From NCBI RefSeq assembly GCF_900176645.1, contig NZ_FXAN01000069.1, forward strand, positions 1 through 43,125: a stretch of 43,125 bases of DNA, given 5' to 3'. Below the pieces are notes generated by a model that was not told the origin of the DNA, did not search any database, and saw nothing but the letters and a program-made list of their open reading frames with translations. Shown here piece by piece: positions 19,483 through 29,699 of the stretch. Positions within the stretch are counted from its first letter, which is position 1, and the number at the start of each line of letters is the position of its first letter. A program made the translations under genes and the position numbers. Source of the DNA: Burkholderia singularis. Lineage in GTDB: Bacteria; Pseudomonadota; Gammaproteobacteria; Burkholderiales; Burkholderiaceae.

Positions 19483-20008
19483 GCTGTGCTCCTCTGTCGA
19501 TCGGTGTGTGGACGAATGCGACGGCCGGCGCGTGGCGCGGCAACCGCACTGCGCTGCATTGCAGCGCGCCGCACGATTATTGCGCGCGCCGCGCGTTCTT
19601 GCATCGCCCTGATTGCGTCAGGGATAACGGGGGATGAGAGAGAGGCGCGGCGCCGGGCCGGCGTGACGCGGTGCGATTGGATGCGGCGGCGCGGACAGGG
19701 GTGCTGTGCTGTGCTCTGCTGTGATGCGATGCGGCGTGGTGCAGTGCAGTGCGATGCGATGCGATGCGATGCGGTAAAACGCTGCCATGCCGCGCGCCGG
19801 CCGTGCGGGCACACGCGACGGCGCAACGCGTTTCGATACACCGCGGTGCGATCCGATGCGGTTCGATTCAGTTCGATGCGCCGCGATGCGACAAAACCGT
19901 GCCATCCAGCCCGGCCCTGCAAACGCACGCGACGGCACAGCGCCTGCACTGCAATACGCCGCGCGTCACTCGGCAAAACGCGGCGCAAAGCATGCGCCCC
20001 GCGTGCCG
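19483..20008. repeat. Repeat-rich intergenic region between mgsA and qor
   Basis: No gene supported. From about 19700 the sequence is low complexity: TGCTG/TGCAG runs, then (GATGC)n at 19752-19773. A diverged direct repeat of roughly 60 bp begins at 19774 (AAAACGCTGCCAT) and again at 19891 (AAAACCGTGCCAT), offset 117 bp, each ending near CACGCGACGGC. Open frames through it are not protein-like. Confidence 0.75.
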
Positions 20009-20401
20009 TCAGCCCGGCGCCCGCAGCCTGCGCGCCAACTCCGCGAGCAGCACGCGCGCGGTCGCCACATTGGTCGCGCACGGCACATCGTGGACGTCGC
20101 AGGCCCGCACGAGCGCGGTGATATCCGGATCGTGCGGCTGCGCGGTCATCGGATCGCGCAGGAAGATCACGATGTCGACCTGCCCGTCGGCGAGTTCCGC
20201 GCCGATCTGCAAATCGCCGCCGAGCGGCCCGGAACGCTTGCGCTCGACCTCGAGCCCATGCGCGGCCGCGATCCGGCCGCCCGTCGTGCCGGTTGCGACG
20301 AGCCGGCATTGCGCGAGCGTGTCGCGGTATTCGCCCGCGAGCGCGACGATATCGTCCTTCTTCGCGTCATGCGCGATCAGCGCGATGCGAGGTGTGCTCA
20401 T
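20009..20401 (-). CDS. mgsA: Methylglyoxal synthase
   Basis: A 130-residue cytosolic enzyme converting dihydroxyacetone phosphate to methylglyoxal plus phosphate, a bypass of lower glycolysis under phosphate limitation. Landmarks: [12 protein letters not shown] (N-terminal, with conserved His11 and Lys14-region residues), [10 protein letters not shown] phosphate loop, [12 protein letters not shown] and the catalytic Asp in [20 protein letters not shown]-terminal [10 protein letters not shown] is also conserved. It is shorter than E. coli MgsA (152) but complete in its motifs. It lies 65 bp downstream of the SDR gene, same strand. Confidence 0.95.
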   Translation of the reverse strand: MSTPRIALIAHDAKKDDIVALAGEYRDTLAQCRLVATGTTGGRIAAAHGLEVERKRSGPLGGDLQIGAELADGQVDIVIFLRDPMTAQPHDPDITALVRACDVHDVPCATNVATARVLLAELARRLRAPG

Positions 20402-20466
20402 CTCCAATCCTTCGGCTATTGCTTCGTGATCGTGTGGAATCGCCGCGCCGCAACGCGGCGCCGGCG

Positions 20467-21246
20467 TCAGAACGTGCCGGGATACGCGCCGCCGTCGATC
20501 AGCCAGTTCTGCCCGGTGATGTAGCCCGCATGCGCGCTGCACAGAAACGCGCACGCGGCGCCGAACTCGTCGGGCGTGCCGAGCCGCCGTGCGGGAATCT
20601 CGCTCGTGCGCCGCGCGCGCACCTCGTCGAGCGTCTTGCCGCTCGCTTTGGCCGCGGCGGCGAGCGTCGTCGCGATCCGGTCGGTATCGAAGAAGCCGGG
20701 CAGCAGGTTGTTGATCGTCACGTTGTGCTCCGCGACCTTGCGCGCGAGCCCCGCGACGAAGCCCGTCAGCCCCGAGCGCGCGCCGTTCGACAGTGCGAGC
20801 ACGTCGATCGGCGCCTTCACCGCCGAACTCGTGATGTTGACGATGCGCCCGAAACGGCGCGCGATCATCCCGTCGACGCTCGCGCGGATCAGCTCGATCG
20901 GCGTGAGCATGTTCGCGTCGAGCGCGCGGATCCAGTCGTCGCGCGAGAAATCGCGAAAATCGCCGGGCGGCGGGCCGCCCGCGTTCGTCACGAGGATATC
21001 GGGCTGCGGGCACGCGGCGAGCGCGGCCGCGCGGCCTTCGGGCGTCGTGATGTCGCACGCGACGGCCGTCACGTCCGCGCCCGTTTTCGCGCGAATCTCG
21101 GCCGCGGTCGCGTCGAGCGTGGCTGCGGTCCGCGCGACGATCACGAGCTTCACGCCCTCGGCCGCGAGCGCCTGCGCGCATCCGCGTCCGAGCCCCTTGC
21201 TGGCCGCGCATACGAGCGCGGTCCGTCCTGCGATGCCGAAATCCAT
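20467..21246 (-). CDS. SDR family protein with atypical active site
   Basis: A 259-residue Rossmann-fold protein of the short-chain dehydrogenase/reductase family. The cofactor region is AASKGLGRG (14-22), with CDIT (64-67), NAGG (88-91) and the C-terminal [11 protein letters not shown] typical of FabG-like members. Ser140 is in place, but a gapless alignment with FabG puts Ser153 and Arg157 (SNGAR) where Tyr and Lys are normally found. It may bind cofactor without standard hydride chemistry or use another proton donor. Start ATG 21246 has an AAGGAG SD; the open frame upstream overlaps the divergent upp leader and is not used. Confidence 0.9.
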   Translation of the reverse strand: MDFGIAGRTALVCAASKGLGRGCAQALAAEGVKLVIVARTAATLDATAAEIRAKTGADVTAVACDITTPEGRAAALAACPQPDILVTNAGGPPPGDFRDFSRDDWIRALDANMLTPIELIRASVDGMIARRFGRIVNITSSAVKAPIDVLALSNGARSGLTGFVAGLARKVAEHNVTINNLLPGFFDTDRIATTLAAAAKASGKTLDEVRARRTSEIPARRLGTPDEFGAACAFLCSAHAGYITGQNWLIDGGAYPGTF

Positions 21247-21418
21247 TGAACGGGCTCCTTGCCGACGTTTGACGAAAATCCGATGCAATCGGTGCCATCC
21301 GATAGCCGAACGTCGATAATATCCGGATCGCGCGGGCTCATTTCGGTAAACTTGCAGCTGTTTCGCGCGAGCGCCCAACCGGCCCGCGCGCCCCGGAATC
21401 CCCTTGAGCGCCGCCTTC

Positions 21419-22069
21419 ATGAAACAGGACAGCCGTTTCCCGAATCTTTTCATCCTCGATCACCCGCTGATCCAGCACAAACTCACGCACATGCGCGACA
21501 AGGACACGTCGACGCGCACGTTCCGCGAGCTGCTGCGCGAGATCACGCTGCTGATGGGCTACGAGATCACCCGCAACCTGCCGATCACGACCAAGCGGGT
21601 CGAAACGCCGCTCGTCGAGATCGACGCGCCCGTGATCGCCGGCAAGAAGCTCGCGATCGTGCCGGTGCTGCGCGCCGGCGTCGGCATGTCGGACGGCCTG
21701 CTCGAGCTGATCCCGTCCGCGCGGGTCGGCCATATCGGCGTGTACCGCGCGGACGATCATCGCCCCGTCGAGTATCTGGTGCGGCTGCCGGATCTGGAAG
21801 ACCGGATCTTCATCCTGTGCGACCCGATGGTGGCCACGGGCTACTCGGCCGCGCATGCGGTCGACGTGCTCAAGCGTCGCGGCGTGCCTGGCGAGCGGAT
21901 CTCGTTTGTCGCGCTCGTCGCCGCGCCGGAGGGCGTGCAGGTGTTCCAGGACGCGCATCCGGACGTGAAGCTCTACGTCGCGTCGCTCGATTCGCATCTG
22001 AACGCCGACGCATACATCATTCCCGGCCTGGGCGACGCGGGCGACCGCCTGTTCGGCACGAAAAACTGA
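21419..22069 (+). CDS. upp: Uracil phosphoribosyltransferase
   Basis: A 216-residue cytosolic pyrimidine-salvage enzyme making UMP from uracil and PRPP. Motifs: [16 protein letters not shown] near the N terminus, [21 protein letters not shown], the PRPP loop [19 protein letters not shown] and the uracil-binding [18 protein letters not shown] at the C terminus. A TTG five codons earlier is possible, but ATG 21419 gives the usual family length. Divergent from the SDR gene. Confidence 0.96.
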   Translation: MKQDSRFPNLFILDHPLIQHKLTHMRDKDTSTRTFRELLREITLLMGYEITRNLPITTKRVETPLVEIDAPVIAGKKLAIVPVLRAGVGMSDGLLELIPSARVGHIGVYRADDHRPVEYLVRLPDLEDRIFILCDPMVATGYSAAHAVDVLKRRGVPGERISFVALVAAPEGVQVFQDAHPDVKLYVASLDSHLNADAYIIPGLGDAGDRLFGTKN

Positions 22070-22221
22070 CCGCGGCCGGCGCGCGCCGCATATCGGCCCC
22101 ACGCGCGCCGCTCACGCGCGCCTCAGGCGGCGCAAGCCGCCGGCCCCGGCGCGGTCCGCTGCGCCGCATAAAAGGCAGCCTGCCTTCGCCCCGGCTTGGC
22201 GCCCCGCGATTGTGATGGTGC

Positions 22222-22256
22222 GGGCACTGGGCATCGGGCACCGGGCATCGGGCACC
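22222..22256. repeat. 7-bp tandem repeat (GGGCAYC)x5
   Basis: Five heptamers alternating GGGCAYY forms: GGGCACT, GGGCATC, GGGCACC, GGGCATC, GGGCACC. The alternation suggests a 14-bp higher-order unit. Non-coding. Confidence 0.85.
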
Positions 22257-22316
22257 AAGCCCCGACGCGCCACACGCTCGCGCAGCGCCGCCGTCAAAGC
22301 GGCAAGCGCCGCGTGA

Positions 22317-22322
22317 TAAAAT
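22317..22322 (+). promoter_or_regulatory. Possible -10 box for the YebC-family gene
   Basis: TAAAAT in an otherwise GC-rich gap, followed by ATTTTGTTTTAC. The -35 match is poor and the leader would be about 135 nt. Confidence 0.3.
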
Positions 22323-22459
22323 TTTGTTTTACTCGACGACGCGCGGCCCGCTCGATCTCGAAGCAGGCACTCGCCGCGCTTCGCGCGGCCGCCGACTCTC
22401 AACGACAGACACTTGGTTAAGCGCCGGCGCGCAACGCGCGCGGGCGGACGGAGAAAAGC

Positions 22460-23188
22460 ATGGCTGGTCACTCGAAATGGGCCAACATCAAGCATAAAAA
22501 AGCAGCGGCCGACGCGAAGCGCGGCAAGATCTGGACGCGCCTCATCAAGGAAATCCAGGTGGCCGCGCGCCTGGGCGGCGGCGATCCGGGCTCGAACCCG
22601 CGCCTGCGCCTGGCGGTGGACAAAGCAGCCGACGCGAACATGCCGAAAGACAACGTCAAGCGCGCGATCGATCGCGGCGTCGGCGGCGCGGACGGCGCGA
22701 ACTACGAGGAAATCCGCTACGAAGGCTACGGCATCGGCGGCGCGGCGATCATCGTCGACACGCTCACCGACAATCGCACCCGCACCGTCGCGGAAGTGCG
22801 CCACGCGTTCTCGAAATTCGGCGGCAACATGGGCACCGACGGCTCGGTCGCGTTCATGTTCGATCACGTCGGCCAGTTCCTGTTCGCGCCGGGCACGCCG
22901 GAGGAAAAGCTGATGGAAGCCGCGCTCGAGGCCGGCGCGAACGACGTCAACACGAACGACGACGGCTCGATCGAAGTGCTGAGCGACTGGCAGGAATTCT
23001 CGAAGGTGAAGGACGCGCTCGAAGCGGCGGGCTTCAAGGCGGAACTCGCCGAAGTCACGATGAAGCCGCAAAACGAAGTCGAATTCACCGGCGACGACGC
23101 CGTCAAGATGCAAAAGCTCCTCGACGCGCTCGAAAATCTCGACGACGTGCAGGAGGTCTACACCAACGCCGTGATCGTCGAGGCATAA
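22460..23188 (+). CDS. YebC/PmpR family DNA-binding regulator
   Basis: A 242-residue cytosolic protein of the YebC/TACO1 family, described as transcriptional regulators and, more recently for some members, as translation factors acting on proline-rich stretches. N terminus [20 protein letters not shown] is the family hallmark; further conserved segments are [40 protein letters not shown] and [25 protein letters not shown] 7 nt before the ATG. A terminator follows. Confidence 0.95.
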   Translation: MAGHSKWANIKHKKAAADAKRGKIWTRLIKEIQVAARLGGGDPGSNPRLRLAVDKAADANMPKDNVKRAIDRGVGGADGANYEEIRYEGYGIGGAAIIVDTLTDNRTRTVAEVRHAFSKFGGNMGTDGSVAFMFDHVGQFLFAPGTPEEKLMEAALEAGANDVNTNDDGSIEVLSDWQEFSKVKDALEAAGFKAELAEVTMKPQNEVEFTGDDAVKMQKLLDALENLDDVQEVYTNAVIVEA

Positions 23189-23197
23189 CGATGCCGC

Positions 23198-23246
23198 GCG
23201 GCCGCCCTTTCGCCGTGACCAGACGAAAGGCGGCCGCAGCCGTTTT
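23198..23246 (+). terminator. Terminator after the YebC-family gene
   Basis: Arms 23198-23212 and 23224-23237 (GCGGCCGCCCTTTCG with its complement, one bulged base) form a strong stem with an 11-nt loop. A TTTTT run follows at 23242-23246. Confidence 0.7.
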
Positions 23247-23318
23247 TCGCGGCCGGCCCGCGCATCACGCGCCGGCCGCGCAAACGGCCGTCCTATTTTC
23301 TAGTCTGCGGGGAATCCC

Positions 23319-24596
23319 ATGAAATTACTCGTCGTCGGCTCCGGCGGCCGCGAACACGCGCTCGCCTGGAAGCTCGCCCAATCGCCGCGCGTCCAGCTCG
23401 TCTACGTTGCGCCCGGCAACGGCGGCACCGCGCAGGACGAGCGCCTGAAGAACGTCGATCTGACTTCGCTCGACGATCTCGCCGATTTCGCCGAAGCCGA
23501 GCAGGTCGCGTTCACGCTGGTCGGCCCGGAAGCGCCGCTCGCCGCGGGCATCGTCAACCACTTCCGCTCGCGCGGCCTGAAGATCTTCGGCCCGACGAAG
23601 GAAGCCGCGCAGCTCGAAAGCTCGAAGGACTTCGCGAAAGCGTTCATGAAGCGCCACGGCATCCCCACGGCCGACTACGAAACGTTCACCGACGCGGCCG
23701 CCGCGCACGCATACATCGACGCGAAGGGTGCGCCGATCGTCGTGAAGGCCGACGGGCTCGCGGCCGGCAAGGGCGTGGTCGTCGCGACGACGCTGGAGGA
23801 GGCGCATGCGGCCGTCGACATGATGCTGTCCGGCAACCAGCTCGGCGAAGCGGGCGCGCGCGTCGTGATCGAGGAATTCCTCGACGGCGAGGAAGCGAGC
23901 TTCATCGTGATGGTCGACGGCAAGCATGCGCTCGCGCTCGCCTCGAGCCAGGATCACAAACGCCTGCTCGACGGCGACCGCGGCCCGAACACGGGCGGCA
24001 TGGGCGCGTATTCGCCCGCGCCGATCGTGACGCCGCAAATGCACGCGCGCGTGATGCGCGAGATCATCATGCCGACCGTGCGCGGCATGGAGAACGACGG
24101 CATCCGCTTCACGGGCTTCCTGTACGCGGGCCTGATGATCGACCGCGACGGCAATCCGCGCACGCTCGAATTCAATTGCCGGATGGGCGACCCGGAGACG
24201 CAGCCGATCATGTCACGCCTGAAGAGCGATTTCTCGAAAGTCGTCGAGCAGGCGATCGCGGGCACGCTCGATACGGTCGAGCTTGACTGGGACCGCCGCA
24301 CCGCGCTCGGCGTCGTGCTCGCCGCGCACGGCTATCCGAACGCGCCGAGAAAAGGCGACCGGATCAACGGCATCCCGGAGGAAAACGCGCACGCGGTGAC
24401 GTTCCATGCGGGCACGACGCTCGACGGCGACAAGCTCGTCACGTCGGGCGGCCGCGTGCTGTGCGTGGTGGGCCTCGCCGATTCGGTGCGCGGCGCCCAG
24501 CAGGCCGCATACGAAACGATCAACCAGATTCACTTCGAGGGCATGCAGTACCGCCGCGACATCGGCCACCGCGCGCTGAACCGCAAGCCGTCCTGA
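23319..24596 (+). CDS. purD: Phosphoribosylamine-glycine ligase
   Basis: A 425-residue ATP-grasp enzyme of de novo purine synthesis (GAR synthetase): phosphoribosylamine + glycine + ATP to GAR. The N-terminal VVGSGGREHALAWKLAQS, QLESSKDFAKAFMKRHGIPT, the ATP-grasp KADGLAAGKGVVVA, the DHKRLLDGDRGPNTGGMGAYSP signature and the metal-binding LEFNCRMGDPETQ are all intact. Full family length. It stands between two intergenic gaps; the YebC-family terminator is 72 bp upstream. Confidence 0.97.
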   Translation: MKLLVVGSGGREHALAWKLAQSPRVQLVYVAPGNGGTAQDERLKNVDLTSLDDLADFAEAEQVAFTLVGPEAPLAAGIVNHFRSRGLKIFGPTKEAAQLESSKDFAKAFMKRHGIPTADYETFTDAAAAHAYIDAKGAPIVVKADGLAAGKGVVVATTLEEAHAAVDMMLSGNQLGEAGARVVIEEFLDGEEASFIVMVDGKHALALASSQDHKRLLDGDRGPNTGGMGAYSPAPIVTPQMHARVMREIIMPTVRGMENDGIRFTGFLYAGLMIDRDGNPRTLEFNCRMGDPETQPIMSRLKSDFSKVVEQAIAGTLDTVELDWDRRTALGVVLAAHGYPNAPRKGDRINGIPEENAHAVTFHAGTTLDGDKLVTSGGRVLCVVGLADSVRGAQQAAYETINQIHFEGMQYRRDIGHRALNRKPS

Positions 24597-24772
24597 ACGC
24601 CGCGCGCACGCCGAATGTGGCGCGCGCGGAGGCCAGCCGGCCGGCGGGCCGCGCCGCATGCGCGGGCTGCGGCGGGGTGCGGCGGGCTGCACGCCGGCCT
24701 GTCGTTGCGTTGCCTGCCGTGATCATGACGCCGCGCTGCGCCGCCGCGACGGAGCGCTCCCGCACCGGGCGC

Positions 24773-24778
24773 TAAAAT
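24773..24778 (+). promoter_or_regulatory. Possible -10 box for the hemF operon
   Basis: TAAAAT, 57 bp before the hemF ATG, in otherwise GC-rich sequence. No good -35 at 17 bp. The region 24597-24772 between purD and this box shows nothing else. Confidence 0.35.
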
Positions 24779-24835
24779 ACCCGACAAGAAGCTATTTTTA
24801 GCGGCGTCCGAACGACGGAAGCCGCCTCTCATCCG

Positions 24836-25759
24836 ATGACCGATTCGAACTACGACGTCAACCGTGTACGCGCGTACCTGCAAGGCTTGCAGACGCGCAT
24901 CGCCGACGCGCTCGGCACCTTCGACGGCACCGCGCTGTCCGCCGACGCGTGGCGGCGCGGCCCCGGCGAGCGGCTGCGCGGCGGCGGCACGACGCGCATC
25001 CTCGAGGACGGCGGCTTCTTCGAGCGCGCGGGCATCGGCTTTTCCGACGTCGCGGGCGACGCGCTGCCGCCGTCCGCGAGCGCCACACGCCCGCAACTCG
25101 CCGGACGCGGCTTCGAGGCGCTCGGGGTATCGCTCGTGCTGCACCCGCGCAATCCGCACTGCCCGACTGTGCACATGAACGTGCGGATGCTGATCGCGAC
25201 GAAACCGGGCGAGGAGCCGGTATTCTGGTTTGGCGGCGGCATGGACCTGACGCCGATTTACGGCTACGAGGAGGATGCCCGGCATTTCCACCAGACCTGC
25301 CGCGCGGCGCTCGATCCGTTCGGCGCCGAGCTGTATCCGCGCTTCAAGAAATGGTGCGACGATTACTTTTATCTGAAGCACCGCGGCGAGGCGCGCGGCG
25401 TCGGCGGCATCTTCTTCGACGATTTCTCCGAGCCGGGCTTCGAGCGCGCGTTCGACCTGCTGCAAAGCGTCGGCAATGCGTTCCTGCCCGCGTATCTGCC
25501 GATCATCGAGCGCCGCCGCGACACGCGTTACGGCGAGCGCGAACGCGCATTCCAGGCGTACCGGCGCGGCCGCTACGTCGAATTCAACCTGGTGTTCGAC
25601 CGCGGCACGCTGTTCGGCCTGCAAAGCGGCGGGCGCACCGAGTCGATTCTGCTGTCGATGCCGCCGACGGCAAACTGGCGCTACGATTGGCGCCCCGAGC
25701 CGGGCACGCCGGAGGCGCGCCTCTACAGCGATTTTCTCGTACCGCGCGACTGGGCATGA
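24836..25759 (+). CDS. hemF: Oxygen-dependent coproporphyrinogen III oxidase
   Basis: A 307-residue cytosolic haem-biosynthesis enzyme that oxidatively decarboxylates coproporphyrinogen III to protoporphyrinogen IX. Clear family motifs: [67 protein letters not shown] and [19 protein letters not shown]. Conserved His and Asp residues of the active site lie in these segments. It is the first gene of a compact plus-strand operon; its stop overlaps the nadD start (ATGA). Confidence 0.97.
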   Translation: MTDSNYDVNRVRAYLQGLQTRIADALGTFDGTALSADAWRRGPGERLRGGGTTRILEDGGFFERAGIGFSDVAGDALPPSASATRPQLAGRGFEALGVSLVLHPRNPHCPTVHMNVRMLIATKPGEEPVFWFGGGMDLTPIYGYEEDARHFHQTCRAALDPFGAELYPRFKKWCDDYFYLKHRGEARGVGGIFFDDFSEPGFERAFDLLQSVGNAFLPAYLPIIERRRDTRYGERERAFQAYRRGRYVEFNLVFDRGTLFGLQSGGRTESILLSMPPTANWRYDWRPEPGTPEARLYSDFLVPRDWA

Positions 25760-26505
25760 ACCGCTTCGCCGCCCGCCGCGACACCCGCGCCCAAGGACAC
25801 GCGCCGCCCGCCTCGCCCCACCTCGCCCCGCTGCCGCGCCGCATCGGCATTCTGGGCGGTACGTTCGATCCGATTCACGACGGACATCTCGCGCTCGCGC
25901 GCCGCTTCGCCGACGTGCTGCGGCTCACCGAACTCGTGCTGATGCCGGCGGGCCAGCCGTATCAGAAACGGGACGTGTCGGCGGCCGGGCATCGGCTCGC
26001 GATGGCGCGCGCGGCGGCCGGCTCGCTCACGCTGCCGGGCGTGGCCGTATCGGTGGCGACCGACGAGATCGAGCACGCCGGCCCGACCTACACCGTCGAG
26101 ACGCTCGCGCGCTGGCGCGCGCGTCTGGGTCCCGACGTCTCGCTGTCACTGCTGATCGGCGCCGATCAGCTCGTGCGGCTCGATACGTGGCGCGACTGGC
26201 GGCGCCTGTTCGAGTTCGCGCACGTGTGCGCGGCGACGCGGCCGGGCTTCGATTTCGCCGCCGCGCCGCCCGCCGTCGCCGCCGAGATCGCGCACCGGCA
26301 AGCGAGCGCCGCCGTGCTGCAGGCAACGCCCGCCGGCTGCCTGCTGATCGACACGGCGCTCGCGCTCGACGTCGCCGCCACCGATATCCGCGCGCACCTG
26401 CGCGAATGCATCGCGCGCCGCGCGCAGGTGCCCGACGCATCCGCCGAACATGTGCCCGCCGCCGTGTGGGCCTATATTCTTCAACATCGTCTCTACCATC
26501 CCTGA
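25756..26505 (+). CDS. nadD: Nicotinate-nucleotide adenylyltransferase
   Basis: A 249-residue nucleotidyltransferase making NaAD from NaMN and ATP in NAD synthesis. The core begins at [19 protein letters not shown] with the HxGH motif (HDGH), and the C-terminal ISSTxxR-type motif is degenerate here ([10 protein letters not shown]). A ~28-residue extension precedes the usual family start; the ATG at 25756 overlaps the hemF stop (ATGA), which argues it is the used start. Stop is 3 bp before rsfS. Confidence 0.94.
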   Translation: MNRFAARRDTRAQGHAPPASPHLAPLPRRIGILGGTFDPIHDGHLALARRFADVLRLTELVLMPAGQPYQKRDVSAAGHRLAMARAAAGSLTLPGVAVSVATDEIEHAGPTYTVETLARWRARLGPDVSLSLLIGADQLVRLDTWRDWRRLFEFAHVCAATRPGFDFAAAPPAVAAEIAHRQASAAVLQATPAGCLLIDTALALDVAATDIRAHLRECIARRAQVPDASAEHVPAAVWAYILQHRLYHP

Positions 26506-26508
26506 CTC

Positions 26509-26982
26509 ATGGATATCCGCAAACTCCAACGCGTGATCGTCGACGCCCTCGAAGACATCAAGGCGCAAGACATCAAAGTGTTCAACACGAGCCACCTGAC
26601 CGAACTGTTCGACCGCGTGATCGTCGCATCCGGTACGTCGAACCGGCAAACCAAGGCGCTTGCGTCGAACGTGCGCGACAAAGTCAAGGAAGCCGGCGGC
26701 GACGTCGTCAGCTCGGAGGGCGAAGACACGGGCGAATGGGTGCTCGTCGATTGCGGCGACGCGGTCGTCCATATCCTTCAGCCGGCGCTGCGCCAGTACT
26801 ACAACCTCGAGGAAATTTGGGGCGACAAGCCGGTTCGGATGAAGCTCGGCAGCCCGGCGCCCCACGCGCGCGGAGCGCGTGCCGCCGAAGAAGCCGACGT
26901 GGACGACGATGAGACCGACGAGCGCGCCGCTGCGCCGGCGCCCGTGCGCGCGCCGCGCAAGAGCGCCGCGCGCCGCCGCTGA
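26509..26982 (+). CDS. rsfS: Ribosome silencing factor RsfS
   Basis: A 157-residue protein of the RsfS/Iojap/DUF143 family, which binds ribosomal protein L14 and blocks 30S-50S joining in starvation. The domain occupies about 1-112 ([52 protein letters not shown]). A ~45-residue tail with alternating acidic and Arg/Ala-rich stretches follows and is not part of the family domain. It lies immediately after nadD. Confidence 0.94.
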   Translation: MDIRKLQRVIVDALEDIKAQDIKVFNTSHLTELFDRVIVASGTSNRQTKALASNVRDKVKEAGGDVVSSEGEDTGEWVLVDCGDAVVHILQPALRQYYNLEEIWGDKPVRMKLGSPAPHARGARAAEEADVDDDETDERAAAPAPVRAPRKSAARRR

Positions 26983-27069
26983 CGCGGCGCGAGCGCTGCG
27001 CCGGCGCCCCTGCCGCGCGGGTCGTCTGCTCGCGTCTCTTTCGCCCTCCTTTCAGCCTTTTCGCTCTTC

Positions 27070-27540
27070 ATGAAACTGCATATCGTCGCGGTCGGCCACA
27101 AGATGCCGGACTGGATCGCGGCCGGCTTCGACGAATACGCGAAGCGCATGCCGCCCGAATTGCGCATCGAGCTGCGCGAAGTGAAGCCCGAGCTGCGCTC
27201 GGGCACGCGCAGCGCCGACAGCGTGATGGCCGCCGAGAAACAACGCATCGATGCTGCGCTACCAAAAAACGCGCGCGTCGTCGCGCTGGACGAGCGCGGC
27301 CGCGACTGGACCACGATGCAGCTTGCACAGGCGCTGCCCGCATGGCAGCAGGACGGCCGCGACGTCGCGTTCGTGATCGGCGGCGCGGACGGCCTCGATG
27401 CGCAGCTCAAGTCGCGCGCCGAACTGCTGCTGCGCGTCTCGAGCCTCACGCTGCCGCACGGCATGGTGCGCGTCCTGCTCGCAGAACAGCTTTACCGCGC
27501 GTGGAGCATCACGCAGAATCACCCCTATCACCGCGCATGA
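27070..27540 (+). CDS. rlmH: 23S rRNA pseudouridine-1915 N3-methyltransferase
   Basis: A 156-residue SPOUT methyltransferase (RlmH) acting on pseudouridine 1915 of 23S rRNA in 70S ribosomes. The family start [16 protein letters not shown] is exact, the SAM-binding knot includes [10 protein letters not shown], and the C-terminal [34 protein letters not shown] is the highly conserved signature. Full length. Confidence 0.97.
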   Translation: MKLHIVAVGHKMPDWIAAGFDEYAKRMPPELRIELREVKPELRSGTRSADSVMAAEKQRIDAALPKNARVVALDERGRDWTTMQLAQALPAWQQDGRDVAFVIGGADGLDAQLKSRAELLLRVSSLTLPHGMVRVLLAEQLYRAWSITQNHPYHRA

Positions 27541-27590
27541 GCGGGCGTCGTCCCGACGCGTCGCGCATGCGCTCGATAACACCAAGAACC

Positions 27591-28220
27591 ATGCCCGAGC
27601 ACGCTCCCCCACCCTACCCGTTCATTTACCTCGCATCGCAAAGCCCCCGGCGACGCGAATTGCTAGATCAACTCGGCGTGCGCCACGAACTGCTGCTGCC
27701 GCGCGCCGACGAGGACGCCGAAGCGCTCGAGGCCGAGCAGCCCGGCGAGGCGCCCGATCATTACGTGCTGCGCGTGTGCGTCGCGAAGGCGCACGCGGCG
27801 CGCGCGCGGCTCGTCGCGAGCGGCAAGCCGGCCGCGCCCGTGCTCGTCGCCGATACGACCGTGACGATCGACGGCGCGATTCTCGGCAAACCCGACGACG
27901 CCGCGCACGCCCTCGCGATGCTCACACGCCTTGCCGGGCGCACGCATCAGGTGTTGACCGCCGTGGCCGTGATCGACGCCGCGGGCGAACTGATGCCGCC
28001 CGCGCTGTCACGCTCCGAGGTCCGCTTCGCACCGGCGGACGCCGCCGCGCTCGAGCGCTACGTCGACAGCCGCGAGCCGTTCGGCAAGGCGGGCGCGTAT
28101 GCGATCCAGGGGCGCGCGGCCGAATTCGTCGAGCGGATCGACGGTTCCCATTCAGGTATCATGGGTCTGCCCCTCTTTGAGACTGCGACGCTGCTGCGCG
28201 CCGCGCGCGTCGCCTTCTAA
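27591..28220 (+). CDS. Maf/YceF nucleotide pyrophosphatase
   Basis: A 209-residue house-cleaning nucleotide pyrophosphatase of the Maf family, hydrolysing modified or canonical NTPs to NMPs. Motifs: [17 protein letters not shown], the catalytic Asp in [18 protein letters not shown], and [25 protein letters not shown] near the end. ATG 27591 is chosen because the core starts 12 residues later; ATG 27567 is an alternative. It runs between rlmH and rng in the operon, with a 50-bp gap before and 7 bp after. Confidence 0.94.
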   Translation: MPEHAPPPYPFIYLASQSPRRRELLDQLGVRHELLLPRADEDAEALEAEQPGEAPDHYVLRVCVAKAHAARARLVASGKPAAPVLVADTTVTIDGAILGKPDDAAHALAMLTRLAGRTHQVLTAVAVIDAAGELMPPALSRSEVRFAPADAAALERYVDSREPFGKAGAYAIQGRAAEFVERIDGSHSGIMGLPLFETATLLRAARVAF

Positions 28221-28227
28221 ACTCATC

Positions 28228-29697
28228 ATGAACGAAGAAATCCTGATCAACGTCACGCCGCAGGAAACGCGGGTCGCGCTCGTCCAGCAAGGCGCGGTGC
28301 AGGAGCTTCACGTCGAGCGCACGATGTCGCGCGGGCGCGTCGGCAACATCTATCTCGGCAAGGTGGTGCGCGTGCTGCCCGGCATGCAGTCGGCATTCAT
28401 CGATATCGGCCTCGAGCGCGCGGCGTTCCTGCACGTCGCCGACATCTGGCAGCCGCGCCCGGCGGGCGACGCGCCGTCGAGCGCGCCGCACCAGCCGATC
28501 GAGAAGATCGTGTTCGAGGGGCAGACGCTGATGGTTCAGGTGATCAAGGACCCGATCGGCACGAAGGGCGCGCGGCTGTCGACGCAGATCAGCATCGCGG
28601 GCCGCACGCTCGTTTATCTGCCGCAGGAGCCGCATATCGGCATCTCGCAGAAAATCGAAAGCGAGGCCGAGCGCGAAGCGGTGCGCGCGCGGCTCACCGC
28701 CGTCATCCCCAGCGAGGAAAAAGGCGGCTACATCGTGCGCACGATCGCCGAGGATGCGACCAGCGAGGAACTCGCCGCCGACGTCGCCTATCTGCGCAAA
28801 ACCTGGGCGACGATCGTCGCGCAAGGGCAGCGGCTGCCCGCGACGAGCCTGCTGTATCAGGATCTCGACCTCGCGCAGCGCGTGCTGCGCGACTTCGCGA
28901 ACGACGATACGACGCGTATCCAGATCGATTCGCGCGAGACGCACGAGCGGCTTGCCGAGTTTGCCGCCGCGTTCACCCCGGCCGTGAGCGTCAAGCTGCA
29001 CCACTACACCGGCGAGCGGCCGCTGTTCGACCTGTACAACATCGAGACCGAAATCCAGCGCGCGCTGTCGCGGCGCGTCGATCTGAAGTCGGGCGGCTAT
29101 CTGATGATCGACCAGACCGAGGCGATGACCACGATCGACGTGAATACCGGCGGCTACGTCGGCGCGCGCAACTTCGACGACACGATTTTCAAGACGAACC
29201 TCGAAGCCGCGCATACGATCGCGCGGCAGCTTCGGCTGCGCAACCTCGGCGGCATCATCATCATCGATTTCATCGACATGGAAAACGCCGAGCATCGCGA
29301 CGCCGTGCTCGCCGAGTTGAAGAAGGCGCTCGCGCGCGACCGCACGCGCGTAACGGTCAACGGCTTTTCGCAGCTCGGGCTCGTCGAGATGACCAGAAAG
29401 CGCACGCGCGAATCGCTCGCGCACGTACTCTGCGAGCCGTGCCCGGTGTGCCAGGGCAAGGGACAGGTGAAAACCGCGCGCACCATCTGCTACGACGTGC
29501 TGCGCGAAATCCTGCGCGAATCGCGGCAATTCAATCCGCGCGAGTTTCGCGTGATCGCGTCGCAGCAAGTGATCGATCTCTTTCTCGACGAGGAATCACA
29601 GCATCTCGCGATGCTGATCGATTTCATCGGCAAGCCGGTGTCGCTGCAGGTGGAGTCGAATCTGAGTCAGGAGCAGTACGACATCGTGCTGATGTAG
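28228..29697 (+). CDS. rng: Ribonuclease G
   Basis: A 489-residue endoribonuclease of the RNase E/G family, which matures the 5' end of 16S rRNA and takes part in mRNA decay. N-terminal S1-like domain (RVGNIYLGKVVRVLPGMQSAFIDIGL), DNase I-like catalytic domain with metal-binding Asp residues in MTTIDVNTGGYVG and IIIDFIDM, and the zinc-link CEPCPVCQGKG. It lacks the long C-terminal scaffold of RNase E. ATG 28228 lies 7 bp after the maf gene; last gene of the operon. Confidence 0.97.
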   Translation: MNEEILINVTPQETRVALVQQGAVQELHVERTMSRGRVGNIYLGKVVRVLPGMQSAFIDIGLERAAFLHVADIWQPRPAGDAPSSAPHQPIEKIVFEGQTLMVQVIKDPIGTKGARLSTQISIAGRTLVYLPQEPHIGISQKIESEAEREAVRARLTAVIPSEEKGGYIVRTIAEDATSEELAADVAYLRKTWATIVAQGQRLPATSLLYQDLDLAQRVLRDFANDDTTRIQIDSRETHERLAEFAAAFTPAVSVKLHHYTGERPLFDLYNIETEIQRALSRRVDLKSGGYLMIDQTEAMTTIDVNTGGYVGARNFDDTIFKTNLEAAHTIARQLRLRNLGGIIIIDFIDMENAEHRDAVLAELKKALARDRTRVTVNGFSQLGLVEMTRKRTRESLAHVLCEPCPVCQGKGQVKTARTICYDVLREILRESRQFNPREFRVIASQQVIDLFLDEESQHLAMLIDFIGKPVSLQVESNLSQEQYDIVLM

Positions 29698-29699
29698 GG

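Larger units (their letters stand above)
22070..22459. other. Intergenic region between upp and the YebC-family gene
   Basis: No gene supported in 390 bp. It contains a 7-bp tandem repeat (22222-22256) and a possible -10 box TAAAAT at 22317-22322 for the downstream gene, with a poor -35. No clear terminator for upp is seen. Confidence 0.5.
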
